Source: Imperialibacter sp040222385
GTDB taxonomy: Bacteria > Bacteroidota > Bacteroidia > Cytophagales > Cyclobacteriaceae
NCBI RefSeq assembly: GCF_040222385.1
Contig: NZ_JAVKDF010000022.1
Location: forward strand, 372,001 to 436,000
Length of the DNA stretch: 64,000 nucleotides
Reading direction: 5' to 3'
Shown here one piece after another: positions 26,306 to 35,950 of the stretch. Position numbers and translations under genes: made by a program. A model generated the notes under the pieces. That model was not told where the DNA came from, made no database searches, and saw nothing but the letters and a program-made list of their open reading frames with translations. Positions within the stretch are counted from its first letter, which is position 1. Each line of letters opens with the position of its first letter.

Positions 26306-27136
26306 ATGATTGACATCAAGAAACTTAACTTTAACTATGGCAACAAGCGCCGACCGTTGTTTCGGGAGCTCGATTGCCAGATCAACGCAGGCAGCATAGT
26401 CGGCTTGCTCGGCAAAAACGGCGCAGGTAAAACGACATTACTCAAGCTGATGATCGGATTGCTGTTCCCCGACGGCGGCACGGTAAACGTGAACAATTAC
26501 GAGCCCGGAAAACGACAGCCCTCTTTTCTTGAGGATATGTTTTTCGTATCGGAAGAGTTTTATCTACCGGGAATCTCCATTAAGAATTTCATTAAAGCCA
26601 ATGCGGGTTTTTATCCCAGGTTTGGTGGCGCTCTGCTACAAAGGCTGCTGAAAGACTTTGAGCTTCCTGAAACAGAGAGCTTGCAGAAGCTCTCCTACGG
26701 CCAAAAGAAGAAGTTTCTCATCTCCTTTGCTTTGTCCACCAAGTGCCGGCTACTGGTGCTGGACGAACCCACCAACGGGCTTGATATCCCGTCTAAATCC
26801 ATCTTTCGCAGGATACTGGCCGGGGCTTTGGATGAAGATCAGCTCGTTATTATTTCCACGCACCAGGTAAAAGACGTGGAAAACCTGATTGACCGCATCA
26901 TCATGCTCGATAGCGGCCAGTTCATCATGCAGAAAGACCTTTTCGATATTTCCTCCAGGCTTCATTTTTCCACCAGCTCAACAGCTGAAGGCGACGACAT
27001 ACTATATAGTGAGATGGTGCCTGGTGGCTACAAAGTGATTACGTCTCAATCAAATGGCAGCTCTTCTGTAGACATCGAATTATTGTTTAACGCCATATTG
27101 AGTGGCAACGAAAAATTGAAAAGCTATGTCCAATAA
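26306..27136 (+). CDS. ABC transporter ATP-binding protein (YtrB-like)
   Basis: Cytoplasmic ABC ATPase, 276 residues. Walker A is GKNGAGKT (36-43), the signature is the unusual LSYGQKKKF in place of LSGGQ, and Walker B is LLVLDEPTNGLD, followed by the switch His in STHQ. The C-terminal 60 residues lack the usual drug-exporter extension. It leads an operon with a membrane protein, a GntR regulator and a GIN-like protein, the common YtrA-type arrangement linked to envelope stress in Firmicutes and Bacteroidota. It overlaps the next gene by 11 bp. Confidence 0.93.
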   Translation: MIDIKKLNFNYGNKRRPLFRELDCQINAGSIVGLLGKNGAGKTTLLKLMIGLLFPDGGTVNVNNYEPGKRQPSFLEDMFFVSEEFYLPGISIKNFIKANAGFYPRFGGALLQRLLKDFELPETESLQKLSYGQKKKFLISFALSTKCRLLVLDEPTNGLDIPSKSIFRRILAGALDEDQLVIISTHQVKDVENLIDRIIMLDSGQFIMQKDLFDISSRLHFSTSSTAEGDDILYSEMVPGGYKVITSQSNGSSSVDIELLFNAILSGNEKLKSYVQ

Positions 27137-27917
27137 TATATTCAACAGTCGCCGCTTCATGCTGCTGTGCAGACAGCACTTTGTTCATAACAACAAGCTA
27201 CTGGGCTTTTCAGCCGGAGCCTATGTGGGTGTGGTGTTTATCCTGCTGTCATTTGTTCAGGCTACTGAGGAGCTACGACCTCATGATCTGGACAATTTCA
27301 GGGGATTCCTTATTGGATTTGTGATTGTGTTTGGACTACTCTATGTGGGGTATTCATTTCCAGGTTTTCGTGCGAAAGAAAGCACGATGAACTACCTTCT
27401 GGTGCCTGCTTCTCTGATGGAAAAATTCGTATTCGAATTGGCCACCAGAATTGGAGTCATGTTATTGGCACTTCCGTTGTTGTTTTGGATCACTTTTAAC
27501 CTGCAAGGATACTTCTTCACCCTATTCACTGAATACTCCTTCGATGCTATTGGCATTCAACAGCTGGTGACGGTAGAAATGCCGAATGGGATTGATTCCG
27601 TCGGTTGGTTCGGTGTAATGATCACAGGCCTGGGCCTGCTGCTGTTTGTGGTTCCATTCACCGGCGCTGCCATGTTTTCAAAACAACCGTTGATTAAAAC
27701 ACTGTTTTCGGTGGCTGTAATTATCATTTTCTACTCCACAGTCATTTATGTGATGGCGGAACCTCTGGGTCTCAATCGGTACCATTCTGACGGTTCGATG
27801 TGGCTGGTGCCAACGGAAGAGCATTCTGCTTTTCGCTTCTTCGCTATTGCAGCAATCATTGCCAATGCGGTCATGCTATTTGTGGCCTACAGGAAACTTA
27901 AAGAACGGGAGGCGTAG
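27126..27917 (+). CDS. ABC-2-like membrane protein
   Basis: Integral membrane protein of 263 residues with about six hydrophobic helices (near 26-45, 58-78, 100-125, 160-180, 195-215, 235-255). It has no sequence signature beyond this, but the 11-bp overlap with the ATPase gene and one-base spacing to the GntR gene mark it as the permease partner. Substrate is unknown. An ABC-2-type fold is inferred from the helix count and context. Confidence 0.75.
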   Translation: MSNNIFNSRRFMLLCRQHFVHNNKLLGFSAGAYVGVVFILLSFVQATEELRPHDLDNFRGFLIGFVIVFGLLYVGYSFPGFRAKESTMNYLLVPASLMEKFVFELATRIGVMLLALPLLFWITFNLQGYFFTLFTEYSFDAIGIQQLVTVEMPNGIDSVGWFGVMITGLGLLLFVVPFTGAAMFSKQPLIKTLFSVAVIIIFYSTVIYVMAEPLGLNRYHSDGSMWLVPTEEHSAFRFFAIAAIIANAVMLFVAYRKLKEREA

Positions 27918-27918
27918 T

Positions 27919-28275
27919 ATGGAATTTCAAAACGGTAAAAGCATTTTTCTGCAGATCGCAGATACCATCACCGACAAGGTGGTGAGTGGTGAATTTCCGG
28001 CAGGAGAGAAAATCCCTTCTGTACGGGAGCTGGCATCAGAAATGGGCGTCAACCCCAATACAATCATGAGAACATATAGCGAATTACAAGCCATGGACAT
28101 TATCGAAAATCAAAGAGGTATCGGATATTTTGTCAACAAGGACGCTCAAAAGATCATTCTCGAAAGTAAAAAAGAGGAGTTCTTCAGCAAGGTACTCCCC
28201 GACTTCCTGCGCCATGCGGCCATGCTTGGTGTTACGGCTGGCGAATTGAAAAAACATATCGAAACTTTAAAATGA
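27919..28275 (+). CDS. GntR family regulator, YtrA type
   Basis: Short GntR repressor of 118 residues. The start is the ATG at 27919, one base after the permease stop. The winged helix-turn-helix is at about 10-75 (FLQIADTITDKVVSGEFPAGEKIPSVRELASEMGVNPNTIMRTYSEL region, quoted in part: PSVRELASEMGVNPNTIMRT), and only about 40 helical residues follow. The lack of a long effector domain is the mark of the YtrA subfamily. It probably binds the palindrome at 26270-26293 and controls its own operon. Confidence 0.92.
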   Translation: MEFQNGKSIFLQIADTITDKVVSGEFPAGEKIPSVRELASEMGVNPNTIMRTYSELQAMDIIENQRGIGYFVNKDAQKIILESKKEEFFSKVLPDFLRHAAMLGVTAGELKKHIETLK

Positions 28276-28967
28276 CCACTATGAAGCTCAGCAACAAAAT
28301 ACTCATTGGGTTCTTCGGATTTATCCTTCTGTATATGATGGCTGCTTTCACTGAGGTGAGACTCCGGGGATACAAAAGAGATTTGAGTGGTGCCGAAACG
28401 CAGATCGAAAATGCTCCACTTGGCAATGTCGGGTACATTGTGCTATCAGACTCGGAGCGCAGGGTGACGATCAGCTCATCCGATGAGCCACACATCGAAG
28501 TAAAAAGCATTGATGGTGGTTTTATTTCCAATGTTAACTACGAGATGGTTGGAGACACTTTGATGCTCAAAGTAGATGATATAGTCACTGGCAAGCCGGT
28601 TCAGGTGACTGTCTTTGTCTCCAAAAACACATTCAGAGGACTGCAAGCCACCAGGGCATCAGTCAGCATAACCGACTTAAGTCAGCAGACGCTGGCTATT
28701 AATCAATCGGGTGGTAGCATTGCTATGGACGGCAACGTCGATTTAACGAGTCTTAGCATTAAAGCATCAGAAGGGGCCTACCTGAATGCCGCCGGGTTAA
28801 GTGTCGACTTGCTATCCGTGGAGATGGACAAATCGCAAGTAACAATTTGGTCATTTATCAAACAATTGAATGGCAGCATAACCAATGACTCATTCTTGCG
28901 GGTAAATGGAGTAGACGACATACAATTCACTAAAGACAAAAGCAGCAAAATCCAGATACAGGATTAA
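28272..28967 (+). CDS. GIN/DUF2807-like envelope protein
   Basis: Membrane-anchored protein of 231 residues. The N-terminal helix (about 9-27, ILIGFFGFILLYMMAAFTEV) is followed by a beta-helix-like region with alternating short strands and polar turns (VTVFVSKNTFRGLQATRASV, LAINQSGGSIAMDGNVDLTS), the pattern of the GIN/DUF2807 family. It overlaps the GntR gene by 4 bp. GIN-like proteins often follow YtrA-type operons in Bacteroidota; their function is unknown. Confidence 0.7.
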   Translation: MTTMKLSNKILIGFFGFILLYMMAAFTEVRLRGYKRDLSGAETQIENAPLGNVGYIVLSDSERRVTISSSDEPHIEVKSIDGGFISNVNYEMVGDTLMLKVDDIVTGKPVQVTVFVSKNTFRGLQATRASVSITDLSQQTLAINQSGGSIAMDGNVDLTSLSIKASEGAYLNAAGLSVDLLSVEMDKSQVTIWSFIKQLNGSITNDSFLRVNGVDDIQFTKDKSSKIQIQD

Positions 28968-29061
28968 GGACTGACTGTGTGTCACAATTTGAATTCGTAT
29001 TTCAAACAAGCTTGTAATCCCGGCAGGAAAACAAGCACCTATTGTAAGTGAACTGTAGCTG

Positions 29062-29952
29062 ATGAACATTGAAATAAGAGGGCTCTCAAAAATCTATCCT
29101 AACGGACATGCGGCCATACGCAACGTCGACCTTGACATAGGCAGTGGCATGTTTGGCCTGCTGGGGCCCAATGGCGCTGGCAAGTCGAGCTTCATGCGCA
29201 CGCTGGTGACTTTGCAAAGTGCTACCTCTGGTTCTATTCTCATCGAGGGAATGGACATCAACGAGCACCGCCAAAAGATCAGGGCAATGATCGGCTACCT
29301 CCCTCAGGATTTTACCTTTTTTTCCAAACTGAAAACATGGGAGTTTCTTGACTACGCCGCCCGGCTGGCCACCAACTTGAAAAAGAAAGAACGCCAGATC
29401 AAGGTCGATCACCTGCTCGACCAGGTAGGCCTGCTGGATGTGCGGGAGCGCATGGCCAACAAGCTTTCTGGAGGTATGAAACGAAGGCTTGGCATTGCCC
29501 AGGCATTGATTGGAGATCCCAAACTGCTGGTCATCGATGAGCCCACCACGGGCCTGGATCCTGAAGAGCGAATCCGCTTCAGAAACATCCTGTCCGACCT
29601 CAGCCAGAAGGACGTTACCATCATCCTTTCCACACACATCGTGGGTGACATCAGCAGTACCTGTCACAACATGGCGATGCTGAACAAGGGAGAAGTAGCT
29701 TTCAAAGGGTCGCCGGAAGGCATGATTGATCAGGTGCGTGGTCACGTATGGCAGGTGACTCTTGGGGATGAAGAGTTTACAGCCATCAAAAACAAGTATT
29801 CGGTGGTATCTACCATTCCCGTGGAAGGTCAGTGGGAGGCACAGCTCATAGCGACCGATCAACCGCATCCAAAGGCAACAACTGTGAACCCCAACCTGGA
29901 GCACGCCTACGTTTATTTTATGGAGAACCAACTGGGGGTGTCACTGGTATGA
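29062..29952 (+). CDS. ABC transporter ATPase of export operon
   Basis: Cytoplasmic ABC ATPase, 296 residues. Walker A is GPNGAGKS (35-42), the Q-loop is YLPQDF, the signature LSGGM is at 135-139, Walker B is LVIDEPTTGLD (D159, E160) and the switch His is in STHIV. A C-terminal extension (about 225-296) ends in HPKATTVNPNLEHAYVYFM. The same extension occurs in the ABC half of the RND-ABC fusion in this operon (RPDATPVRANLEDAYLWLM), so the two ATPases are close paralogues. It overlaps the permease-peptidase fusion by ATGA and is its obvious partner. Confidence 0.93.
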   Translation: MNIEIRGLSKIYPNGHAAIRNVDLDIGSGMFGLLGPNGAGKSSFMRTLVTLQSATSGSILIEGMDINEHRQKIRAMIGYLPQDFTFFSKLKTWEFLDYAARLATNLKKKERQIKVDHLLDQVGLLDVRERMANKLSGGMKRRLGIAQALIGDPKLLVIDEPTTGLDPEERIRFRNILSDLSQKDVTIILSTHIVGDISSTCHNMAMLNKGEVAFKGSPEGMIDQVRGHVWQVTLGDEEFTAIKNKYSVVSTIPVEGQWEAQLIATDQPHPKATTVNPNLEHAYVYFMENQLGVSLV

Positions 29953-32900
29953 GTGCTGTTTCGAACATACTGACCATTGCCCGCTACGAGTCCAAAGTGG
30001 TTTGGCGCAACTGGTTTTTCCGGATTGTGTCGCTGGCAGGTATTGGCTTCGTGGTCATTTTTAACCTGGCCATTTTCTCAGAAATTGACCTGCCAAGGCG
30101 GTTTGAGCTTTCCAATAGCTGGATGATGCCCTACACCACCATGGTCATGATCAGTATTGCGCAGGCAGCCGCTGTGGTCTTCCTGGCCACTGGTCTGATC
30201 AAGAAGGACAAGAAACTCGACACCAACGAGGTATTCTTCGCCCGTCCAATCTCCAATCTCGATTACGTGTTGGGCAAAGCACTGGCGCTCTTCAACCTCT
30301 TCTTCTGGCTGAATCTGGTGCTTTTGTGTATTCCGCTGATTGTCAACCTGACCAACCCTAACACTGCATTCAATCCGCTGGCCTTCGTCATTTATCCCTT
30401 GCTGATAAGTTTGCCATCCGTCATTTTCACAACGGGCATCGCCTTTTTGTTTGTGACCTTACTGCGCAACCAGCCCATCACCATTGTGCTGCTGCTGGGC
30501 CTTTCGGCTGTAGAGCTTATCTATTACTTCGACAAGTTCTCCTACATCCTCGACTTCATGGCCTTCCGGCTGCCTATGTTAGCGTCAGAGATGACCGGCT
30601 TTGCCCACCTTGATTTCGCCTTATGGCAGCGGGTATTCTACCTGGTGGCCGGAGTGGCTTTTCTGTTCCTTACGGCCTTCTTCCTTGACCGCCTCGCTAG
30701 CCACAAAAGGATAAAGCTGCTGACTGGCCTGTTTGGAATGGTATTGGTGGCAGCAGCTGCTATCATTATGATTAAGCTGGTAGCTCTGCGGGAGACCCCG
30801 ATTGCGCTGCGGCAAGAGATGATTGCTGTCAATGGAGAATGGACCGAGGTGCCGAACGCCGACATTCTCACCCACCGCATTCACTTTGAGCAGGCTGAAA
30901 ACAAACTCATATCCACTTCCACCTTAACGGTAAAGAACAACCATAGTAAGCCCCTGGCCGGCTTCTACTTCACACTGAACCCGGGCCTCGACATCAGCAG
31001 CTTCACTGTGAATGATCGGAAAGTGGAGTTTGAAAGGCATTTGCAGGTGGTTTCAATCGATAATGCCATAACGCTTCAGCCCGGCGAAAAAGCAACGGTT
31101 GAAATTAGCTACGAGGGTGCTGTCTGGGAGTCGGTGGCCCATCTTGAAGTGGATCAGGAGCGATATGAGTTTCCAAGGGACTACCTGATGTTTGCCCTAC
31201 CAAAAAAGTACGCCTATTTGCAGTCAGACTATGTGCTGCTGACCACTGACGTGCTGTGGTACCCCGACACACAGATTGGCTACAGCCGGGAGTCACCCAG
31301 GAAAGAAAGAACGTCATTTATCGATTTTCAACTGGAGGTGAAGGTAAAAGAAGGCCAAACCGCCGTTTCACAAGGCGAAGCGGCGACGGAAGGCAATCTC
31401 TTCCGTTTTCGACCAGAATATCCCCTGCCCCAAATTTCTCTGGCCATAGGTGCCTATGAAAAGCAGGAGATCATTGTCGACAGCGTGACTTACGCAGTCT
31501 ATCAATACCCCGACGACAACTACACGTCGGAGTACCTCGGGCAATTGACCGACACCCTCAGCTTGCTCATCAGGGATGTTGTGAATGAATACGAGGACGG
31601 CCAGAAGCTCACTTACCCTTTTCGGAGATTGCAGTTTGTGGAAACGCCCTTATTGTTCGCTGCCTACAACAAAATATACGAAAGCCAGCAAGCCTATCTG
31701 CAACCAGAAACGGTGTACTGGCCGGAAGAAGGCGGAGATATCCGGGAGTTTGATTTCAGAAGGCAGCTGAAGGACATGGACGAGCAAGCCAAACGGGACA
31801 ATCAGGTGCTGAGCGACAAGGAAAAGCAGGCCAACGTTTTCAAAGACCTGATCAAGAAGGTTTTCACCAAGCAGTCGGGAACCGTGTGGTTTTATGGTAA
31901 CCGTGATGAAGATCAGGCTGACTACTCGCTCTTTCCCCAGTTATATAGCTACAATTCTGGAGTAGTGAGCCGTGACTGGCCCTTGCTCAATCGCAGCATT
32001 TCAAGCTTTCTGAGAAAAGACCTGCAAACGGAGAATGACTATTCCAGAAACATGAATGGGATCTCTTTTGAAGAGGAATGTAACGAGCTGCTGCGAACCT
32101 CGATGATCAACGAGATACTGACCAATGAAACAGATTTCAACAAGATCAGTAAGTCTGTCTCGCTGAAAGGCCAGTACCTGTTTGCTTACCTGGGGCAATT
32201 GCTGGGGCAAGATGAATTCAAGGGTTTTGTACAAAACTGGGTGAACAGCCACCAGCATCAGCTGACCAACTACCAGGACTTCAGGATGGCCCTCGAGCAA
32301 CACTTTGGCCTCGACATTGACCCGGTAATCAGACAGGTGTATTTCAGCACCGCACAGCCAGCGTTTGAAATAGACGACGTGCAAAAGTTTGAAGTGCTCG
32401 ATGGCGACAGAAAGCGCTATCAGGTGCTGCTTGATGTGAAAAACACCGGCGACAATGATGGAGTGATCGAAGTAAAGTTCAATGCCGATGACGGTGGAAA
32501 CGACAATCAATTTTCCCGGCGAAGAGAGGCCCAACAAGTAAAAGAGGACGTACCGGGCTATCTGTCAGTCATCAAAGTAGGCGAAGCAAAACAATTGGGC
32601 TTTGTGCTTGATGAGAAGCCTGACAAAATAACGATTAATACCCTCATTTCGAGGAATATTCCTTCGGTGATCACCATGTCGACAGGCATATTCAGCCCCC
32701 GCAAGCTCACTACGCTTTTCGAAGGAGAAAGGGTGCTACCACCCACCGAAGCCACCAGCCAAAGTGAAGTGATCGTCGACAATGAAGATCCCGGGTTCAG
32801 CACGTTCAGCCCTGTGGAGCCTACCTACCTGCGGGCCTATCTCGACAGCAAAAGCTCTTCTGATCAAAAGTATGTCGGTAGCTGGCACCGCTCACGCTCA

Positions 32901-33287
32901 AATTGGAAGGCCACCACAGGCTCCAATTTTTATGGCAAGTCTGTCCGCTCCTCCCACTTCACCAGGTCGGGCAATGGCGACAAGCTGGCCACCTGGGAGG
33001 CCAGGCTTCCTGACGAAGGCTTCTACGATGTGTATGTGTACATGATGGGCAAGAACCAGAATTGGTTCAACGGGCGGGACGACAACAACCAACAATTCGA
33101 CTATAACTACGCCATCCATCACAGCGACGGAACGGACGATATCAAATTCAATATTTCCAAAGCAGAGTATGGCTGGAACTATCTGGGCTCCTACTACTTC
33201 GGTCAGAATGGTGGGAAGGTAGTAGTCAGCGACAAGAGTGAATTTGGAACTGTATATGCCGACGCCGTGAAATGGGTGAAACAATAA
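29949..33287 (+). CDS. ABC-2 permease fused to M1-peptidase-like region (no HExxH) and golvesin-like domain
   Basis: Membrane protein of 1112 residues, starting at the ATG that overlaps the ATPase stop. Residues 1-285 hold seven hydrophobic helices of ABC-2 permease type. Residues about 300-880 resemble the periplasmic part of Bacteroidota permease/M1-aminopeptidase fusions (ILTHRIHFEQAENKLISTST, LYSYNSG, FRMALEQHFGLDIDPVIRQV). I find no HExxH zinc motif anywhere, so it should not be an active metallopeptidase. Residues about 970-1112 are golvesin-like (YVGSWHRSRSNWKATTGSNF; YADAVKWVKQ at the end). A role in moving or presenting an exported substrate is inferred. The stop is 5 bp before the TolC gene. 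Confidence 0.85.
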   Translation: MSAVSNILTIARYESKVVWRNWFFRIVSLAGIGFVVIFNLAIFSEIDLPRRFELSNSWMMPYTTMVMISIAQAAAVVFLATGLIKKDKKLDTNEVFFARPISNLDYVLGKALALFNLFFWLNLVLLCIPLIVNLTNPNTAFNPLAFVIYPLLISLPSVIFTTGIAFLFVTLLRNQPITIVLLLGLSAVELIYYFDKFSYILDFMAFRLPMLASEMTGFAHLDFALWQRVFYLVAGVAFLFLTAFFLDRLASHKRIKLLTGLFGMVLVAAAAIIMIKLVALRETPIALRQEMIAVNGEWTEVPNADILTHRIHFEQAENKLISTSTLTVKNNHSKPLAGFYFTLNPGLDISSFTVNDRKVEFERHLQVVSIDNAITLQPGEKATVEISYEGAVWESVAHLEVDQERYEFPRDYLMFALPKKYAYLQSDYVLLTTDVLWYPDTQIGYSRESPRKERTSFIDFQLEVKVKEGQTAVSQGEAATEGNLFRFRPEYPLPQISLAIGAYEKQEIIVDSVTYAVYQYPDDNYTSEYLGQLTDTLSLLIRDVVNEYEDGQKLTYPFRRLQFVETPLLFAAYNKIYESQQAYLQPETVYWPEEGGDIREFDFRRQLKDMDEQAKRDNQVLSDKEKQANVFKDLIKKVFTKQSGTVWFYGNRDEDQADYSLFPQLYSYNSGVVSRDWPLLNRSISSFLRKDLQTENDYSRNMNGISFEEECNELLRTSMINEILTNETDFNKISKSVSLKGQYLFAYLGQLLGQDEFKGFVQNWVNSHQHQLTNYQDFRMALEQHFGLDIDPVIRQVYFSTAQPAFEIDDVQKFEVLDGDRKRYQVLLDVKNTGDNDGVIEVKFNADDGGNDNQFSRRREAQQVKEDVPGYLSVIKVGEAKQLGFVLDEKPDKITINTLISRNIPSVITMSTGIFSPRKLTTLFEGERVLPPTEATSQSEVIVDNEDPGFSTFSPVEPTYLRAYLDSKSSSDQKYVGSWHRSRSNWKATTGSNFYGKSVRSSHFTRSGNGDKLATWEARLPDEGFYDVYVYMMGKNQNWFNGRDDNNQQFDYNYAIHHSDGTDDIKFNISKAEYGWNYLGSYYFGQNGGKVVVSDKSEFGTVYADAVKWVKQ

Positions 33288-33292
33288 ACGAT

Positions 33293-34816
33293 ATGAGCTT
33301 TAAAAGACAAACCAAAGCGAATCCTATGAGACCAAATGCTTTCCAGCGGCCCCTCCTGCTTCTTGGGGCCATAGTGGCGGTAATCGTGCTGAGTCTGCTG
33401 TCGGCGCAGGGTGCCTTTGCACAGCAAGTGCTCACACTTGAAGAGGCCATCCAGATAGCCCAGACCAGCAGCCCGGATATCAAGAAATCAAGGCTCAACC
33501 TGTACAGCAACCGAAAAAGCCTCGATGCCCAGCGACTGGCGATGAAGTCTAGGTTTGGCCTGGACGTGACACCGTTCGACTATAACAGAACCAGGCTGTT
33601 CAACGACCTGGTGTCCCGCTGGAACACCAACGAGGATTATAACTCCTTCGCCAACTTTTCGGTCTCCCAGCCCATCTCGGCCACCGACGGCACGGTCTCG
33701 CTCATTAACCGGTTTGGGTACAGAGATAACTATTCTGAATTTCAAGATGTTAGGACAAAGACCTATAGTAATAACTTGTACCTGCAAGTAGACCAGCCCA
33801 TTTTCACTTACAACCGAAACAAGCTGCAAACACGGGAATTGGAACTCAACCTGGAGAACGCACAAATCAGCAATGCTCTTCAGCTGCTTACGCTGGAGCG
33901 AAACGTCACCCAGACCTTCTATTCCTTCTACCAAAGCCAGAACAGCCTGGAGATTTCCAAAGCAGAACTTGAAAACCAGGAGATCAGCTACGAAATCACC
34001 AAAAACAAAGTAGATGCCGACCTGCTCGCCATGGAAGAGCTGTACCAGGCCGAGCTCAACCTGGCCACCTCCCGGTCCACCCTGCAAAATAATCAGGTAA
34101 CGCTCGACAATGCGGCAGACGACCTAAAGCTCCTGCTGGGCATTGGCCTCGATGAAGAGATTGCCGTACAGGTGGACATCAAGTTCGTGACCCGGGAGGT
34201 TGACCTTAACCAGGCCATAGAGATGGGCCTGCGCAATCGGGTCGAGCTGAGGCAACGTGCGATAGATATTGAACGCTCACAATTTGAGCTGACCAGAACC
34301 AAGTCGCTAAACGAATTCAAGGGAGCCGTGGCCTTGTCGATGGGGATCTTTGGTGACAACATCAATGCCCCGCAGGTATACGATTCGCCAACAGTCAACC
34401 CAAGGGTAGCAATATCATTCAGCATCCCGATTTGGGACTGGGGCGAAAACAAGGCACGCATGGAAGCCAGCAATGCCAACCTTGAAATCACCAAAGTAGA
34501 CCTGCAAAACCAGAAGAATGATATCATCATCAATATCAGGAAGACGTACCGGAGCCTACAGAACCTGGAGAACCAAATCGAAATAGCACAGCAAAACGTA
34601 AAGAATGCGCAGCTGACCTACGAGATCAACCTGGAGCGGTACCGCAATGGTGACCTGACAAGCATCGACCTCAACCGCTTTCAAAGCCAGCTGTCGGACA
34701 AGAAAAGTGCGCTGGCCAGTGCGCTCATCAACTATAAAATTGAGTTGCTGAACATGAAGATTCTTTCGCTTTACGACTTCGAAAACCAGCAGCCTGTTAT
34801 ACCTAATTCTAATTAA
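33293..34816 (+). CDS. TolC family outer-membrane efflux protein
   Basis: Outer-membrane channel of 507 residues. The signal peptide ends in SAQGAFAQ. Two long coiled-coil repeats of OEP type follow (LTLEEAIQIAQTSSPDIKKS at the start; second half VDLNQAIEMGLRNRVELRQR), with strand signatures RVAISFSIPIWDWGENKARM. It sits 5 bp after the ABC permease fusion and ahead of the adaptor, so it is the exit duct for the export operon. It could serve the ABC pair, the RND pumps or both. Confidence 0.93.
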   Translation: MSFKRQTKANPMRPNAFQRPLLLLGAIVAVIVLSLLSAQGAFAQQVLTLEEAIQIAQTSSPDIKKSRLNLYSNRKSLDAQRLAMKSRFGLDVTPFDYNRTRLFNDLVSRWNTNEDYNSFANFSVSQPISATDGTVSLINRFGYRDNYSEFQDVRTKTYSNNLYLQVDQPIFTYNRNKLQTRELELNLENAQISNALQLLTLERNVTQTFYSFYQSQNSLEISKAELENQEISYEITKNKVDADLLAMEELYQAELNLATSRSTLQNNQVTLDNAADDLKLLLGIGLDEEIAVQVDIKFVTREVDLNQAIEMGLRNRVELRQRAIDIERSQFELTRTKSLNEFKGAVALSMGIFGDNINAPQVYDSPTVNPRVAISFSIPIWDWGENKARMEASNANLEITKVDLQNQKNDIIINIRKTYRSLQNLENQIEIAQQNVKNAQLTYEINLERYRNGDLTSIDLNRFQSQLSDKKSALASALINYKIELLNMKILSLYDFENQQPVIPNSN

Positions 34817-34839
34817 GACCACTACTGATCATACATATT

Positions 34840-35916
34840 ATGACACGGACGACATACATGAAAAGCGTTAAAAATACTGTCGGCACCCTGCTGGTGCTGC
34901 TGGCCGTCACAGCCTGCAACAACGAGGAATCGAATATCCAAACCGAGATAAAGATTCCCGTTTCTGTGACCATCATCAAGCCCCAGTCGATCTCCCGGTT
35001 CATCGAAACCACAGGCACCGTCTATTCCTCCAAGGAAGGCGCCATCAAATCGGAGCTGACTGGTTTGTACAGGCTACAAACCAATCCGGCCACCGGACGT
35101 CCTTTTGCCCTTGGCGACGCCGTACGGCAGGGCCAGGTCATCATCAGGCTGGAGGATAAGGAGTTTGAAAACAACCTCCAGCTCGACGGAAAGAAGCTCA
35201 GCCTGGAGGTGTCGGAAAACAATCTCAATAAGCAGAAGTCGCTGTTTGAAAAAGGGGGTGTGACCCAAACAGAACTCAACCAGGCGTCAATTGACTATGT
35301 AAATTCGAAATACGCCTACGAAAATGCGGAGATCCAGAAAGCCAAAATGTTCGTAAAAGCCCCATTTACCGGGGTAATTGTATCGATTCCCTACCATACC
35401 GATGGCGTCCGCATCGATCAGGGCCAGGAGCTTTTCAAAGTAATGGAGTACGAGCACCTGCTCATGGACGTGAAGCTGCCTGAGAAGCACCTGCCAGAGG
35501 TAACGCTCAATCAGCTAGTGCAGATCACCAACTACAACCTGGCCACCGACACCATCATCGGAAAGATCAGCCAAATCTCCCCTGTCATCGACACAGAGAC
35601 CAGGACCTTCCAGAGCGTATTGCAGATCAACAACGACAAGAAGCTGCTCCGCCCCGGCATGTTCATCAAAGCAGCCATTCTTTCTGAGCAGCGTGACAGC
35701 ACGATTGTGATCCCCAAGGAAACCATCATCTCCCGCCAGGACGGCAAAGTGGTGTTCACTGTGGAGAATGGTATAGCTACCGAGAAAAAGATCACGACAG
35801 GCCTGGAAAATCAGGACGTCATTGAAGTACTCAGTGGGCTGAAGATGAACGACCGTCTGGTGGTAACAGGCTTTGAGACGCTGAGGAACAAGAGCAAGGT
35901 AAGTGTGATACAATAG
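34840..35916 (+). CDS. HlyD/RND-type periplasmic adaptor lipoprotein
   Basis: Membrane fusion protein of 358 residues (352 if the ATG at 34858 is used), anchored as a lipoprotein (LLAVTAC lipobox). It has the adaptor order: lipoyl half (about 60-80, GAIKSELTGLYRL), short alpha-hairpin (about 115-155, LSLEVSENNLNKQKSLFEKG), second lipoyl half (FVKAPFTGVIVSIPY), beta-barrel (VKLPEKHLPEVTLNQLVQIT) and membrane-proximal domain (IVIPKETIISRQDGKVVFTV). It joins TolC to an inner-membrane pump in the same operon. The RND genes follow after the CPBP gene. Confidence 0.94.
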   Translation: MTRTTYMKSVKNTVGTLLVLLAVTACNNEESNIQTEIKIPVSVTIIKPQSISRFIETTGTVYSSKEGAIKSELTGLYRLQTNPATGRPFALGDAVRQGQVIIRLEDKEFENNLQLDGKKLSLEVSENNLNKQKSLFEKGGVTQTELNQASIDYVNSKYAYENAEIQKAKMFVKAPFTGVIVSIPYHTDGVRIDQGQELFKVMEYEHLLMDVKLPEKHLPEVTLNQLVQITNYNLATDTIIGKISQISPVIDTETRTFQSVLQINNDKKLLRPGMFIKAAILSEQRDSTIVIPKETIISRQDGKVVFTVENGIATEKKITTGLENQDVIEVLSGLKMNDRLVVTGFETLRNKSKVSVIQ

Positions 35917-35950
35917 TTTAGTTATTAACTGATCCAGGAAACTATAATTG

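Noticed and set aside
29086..29931. 281-residue minus-strand open frame
   Set aside because: Antisense to a clear ABC ATPase gene; no recognisable domain.
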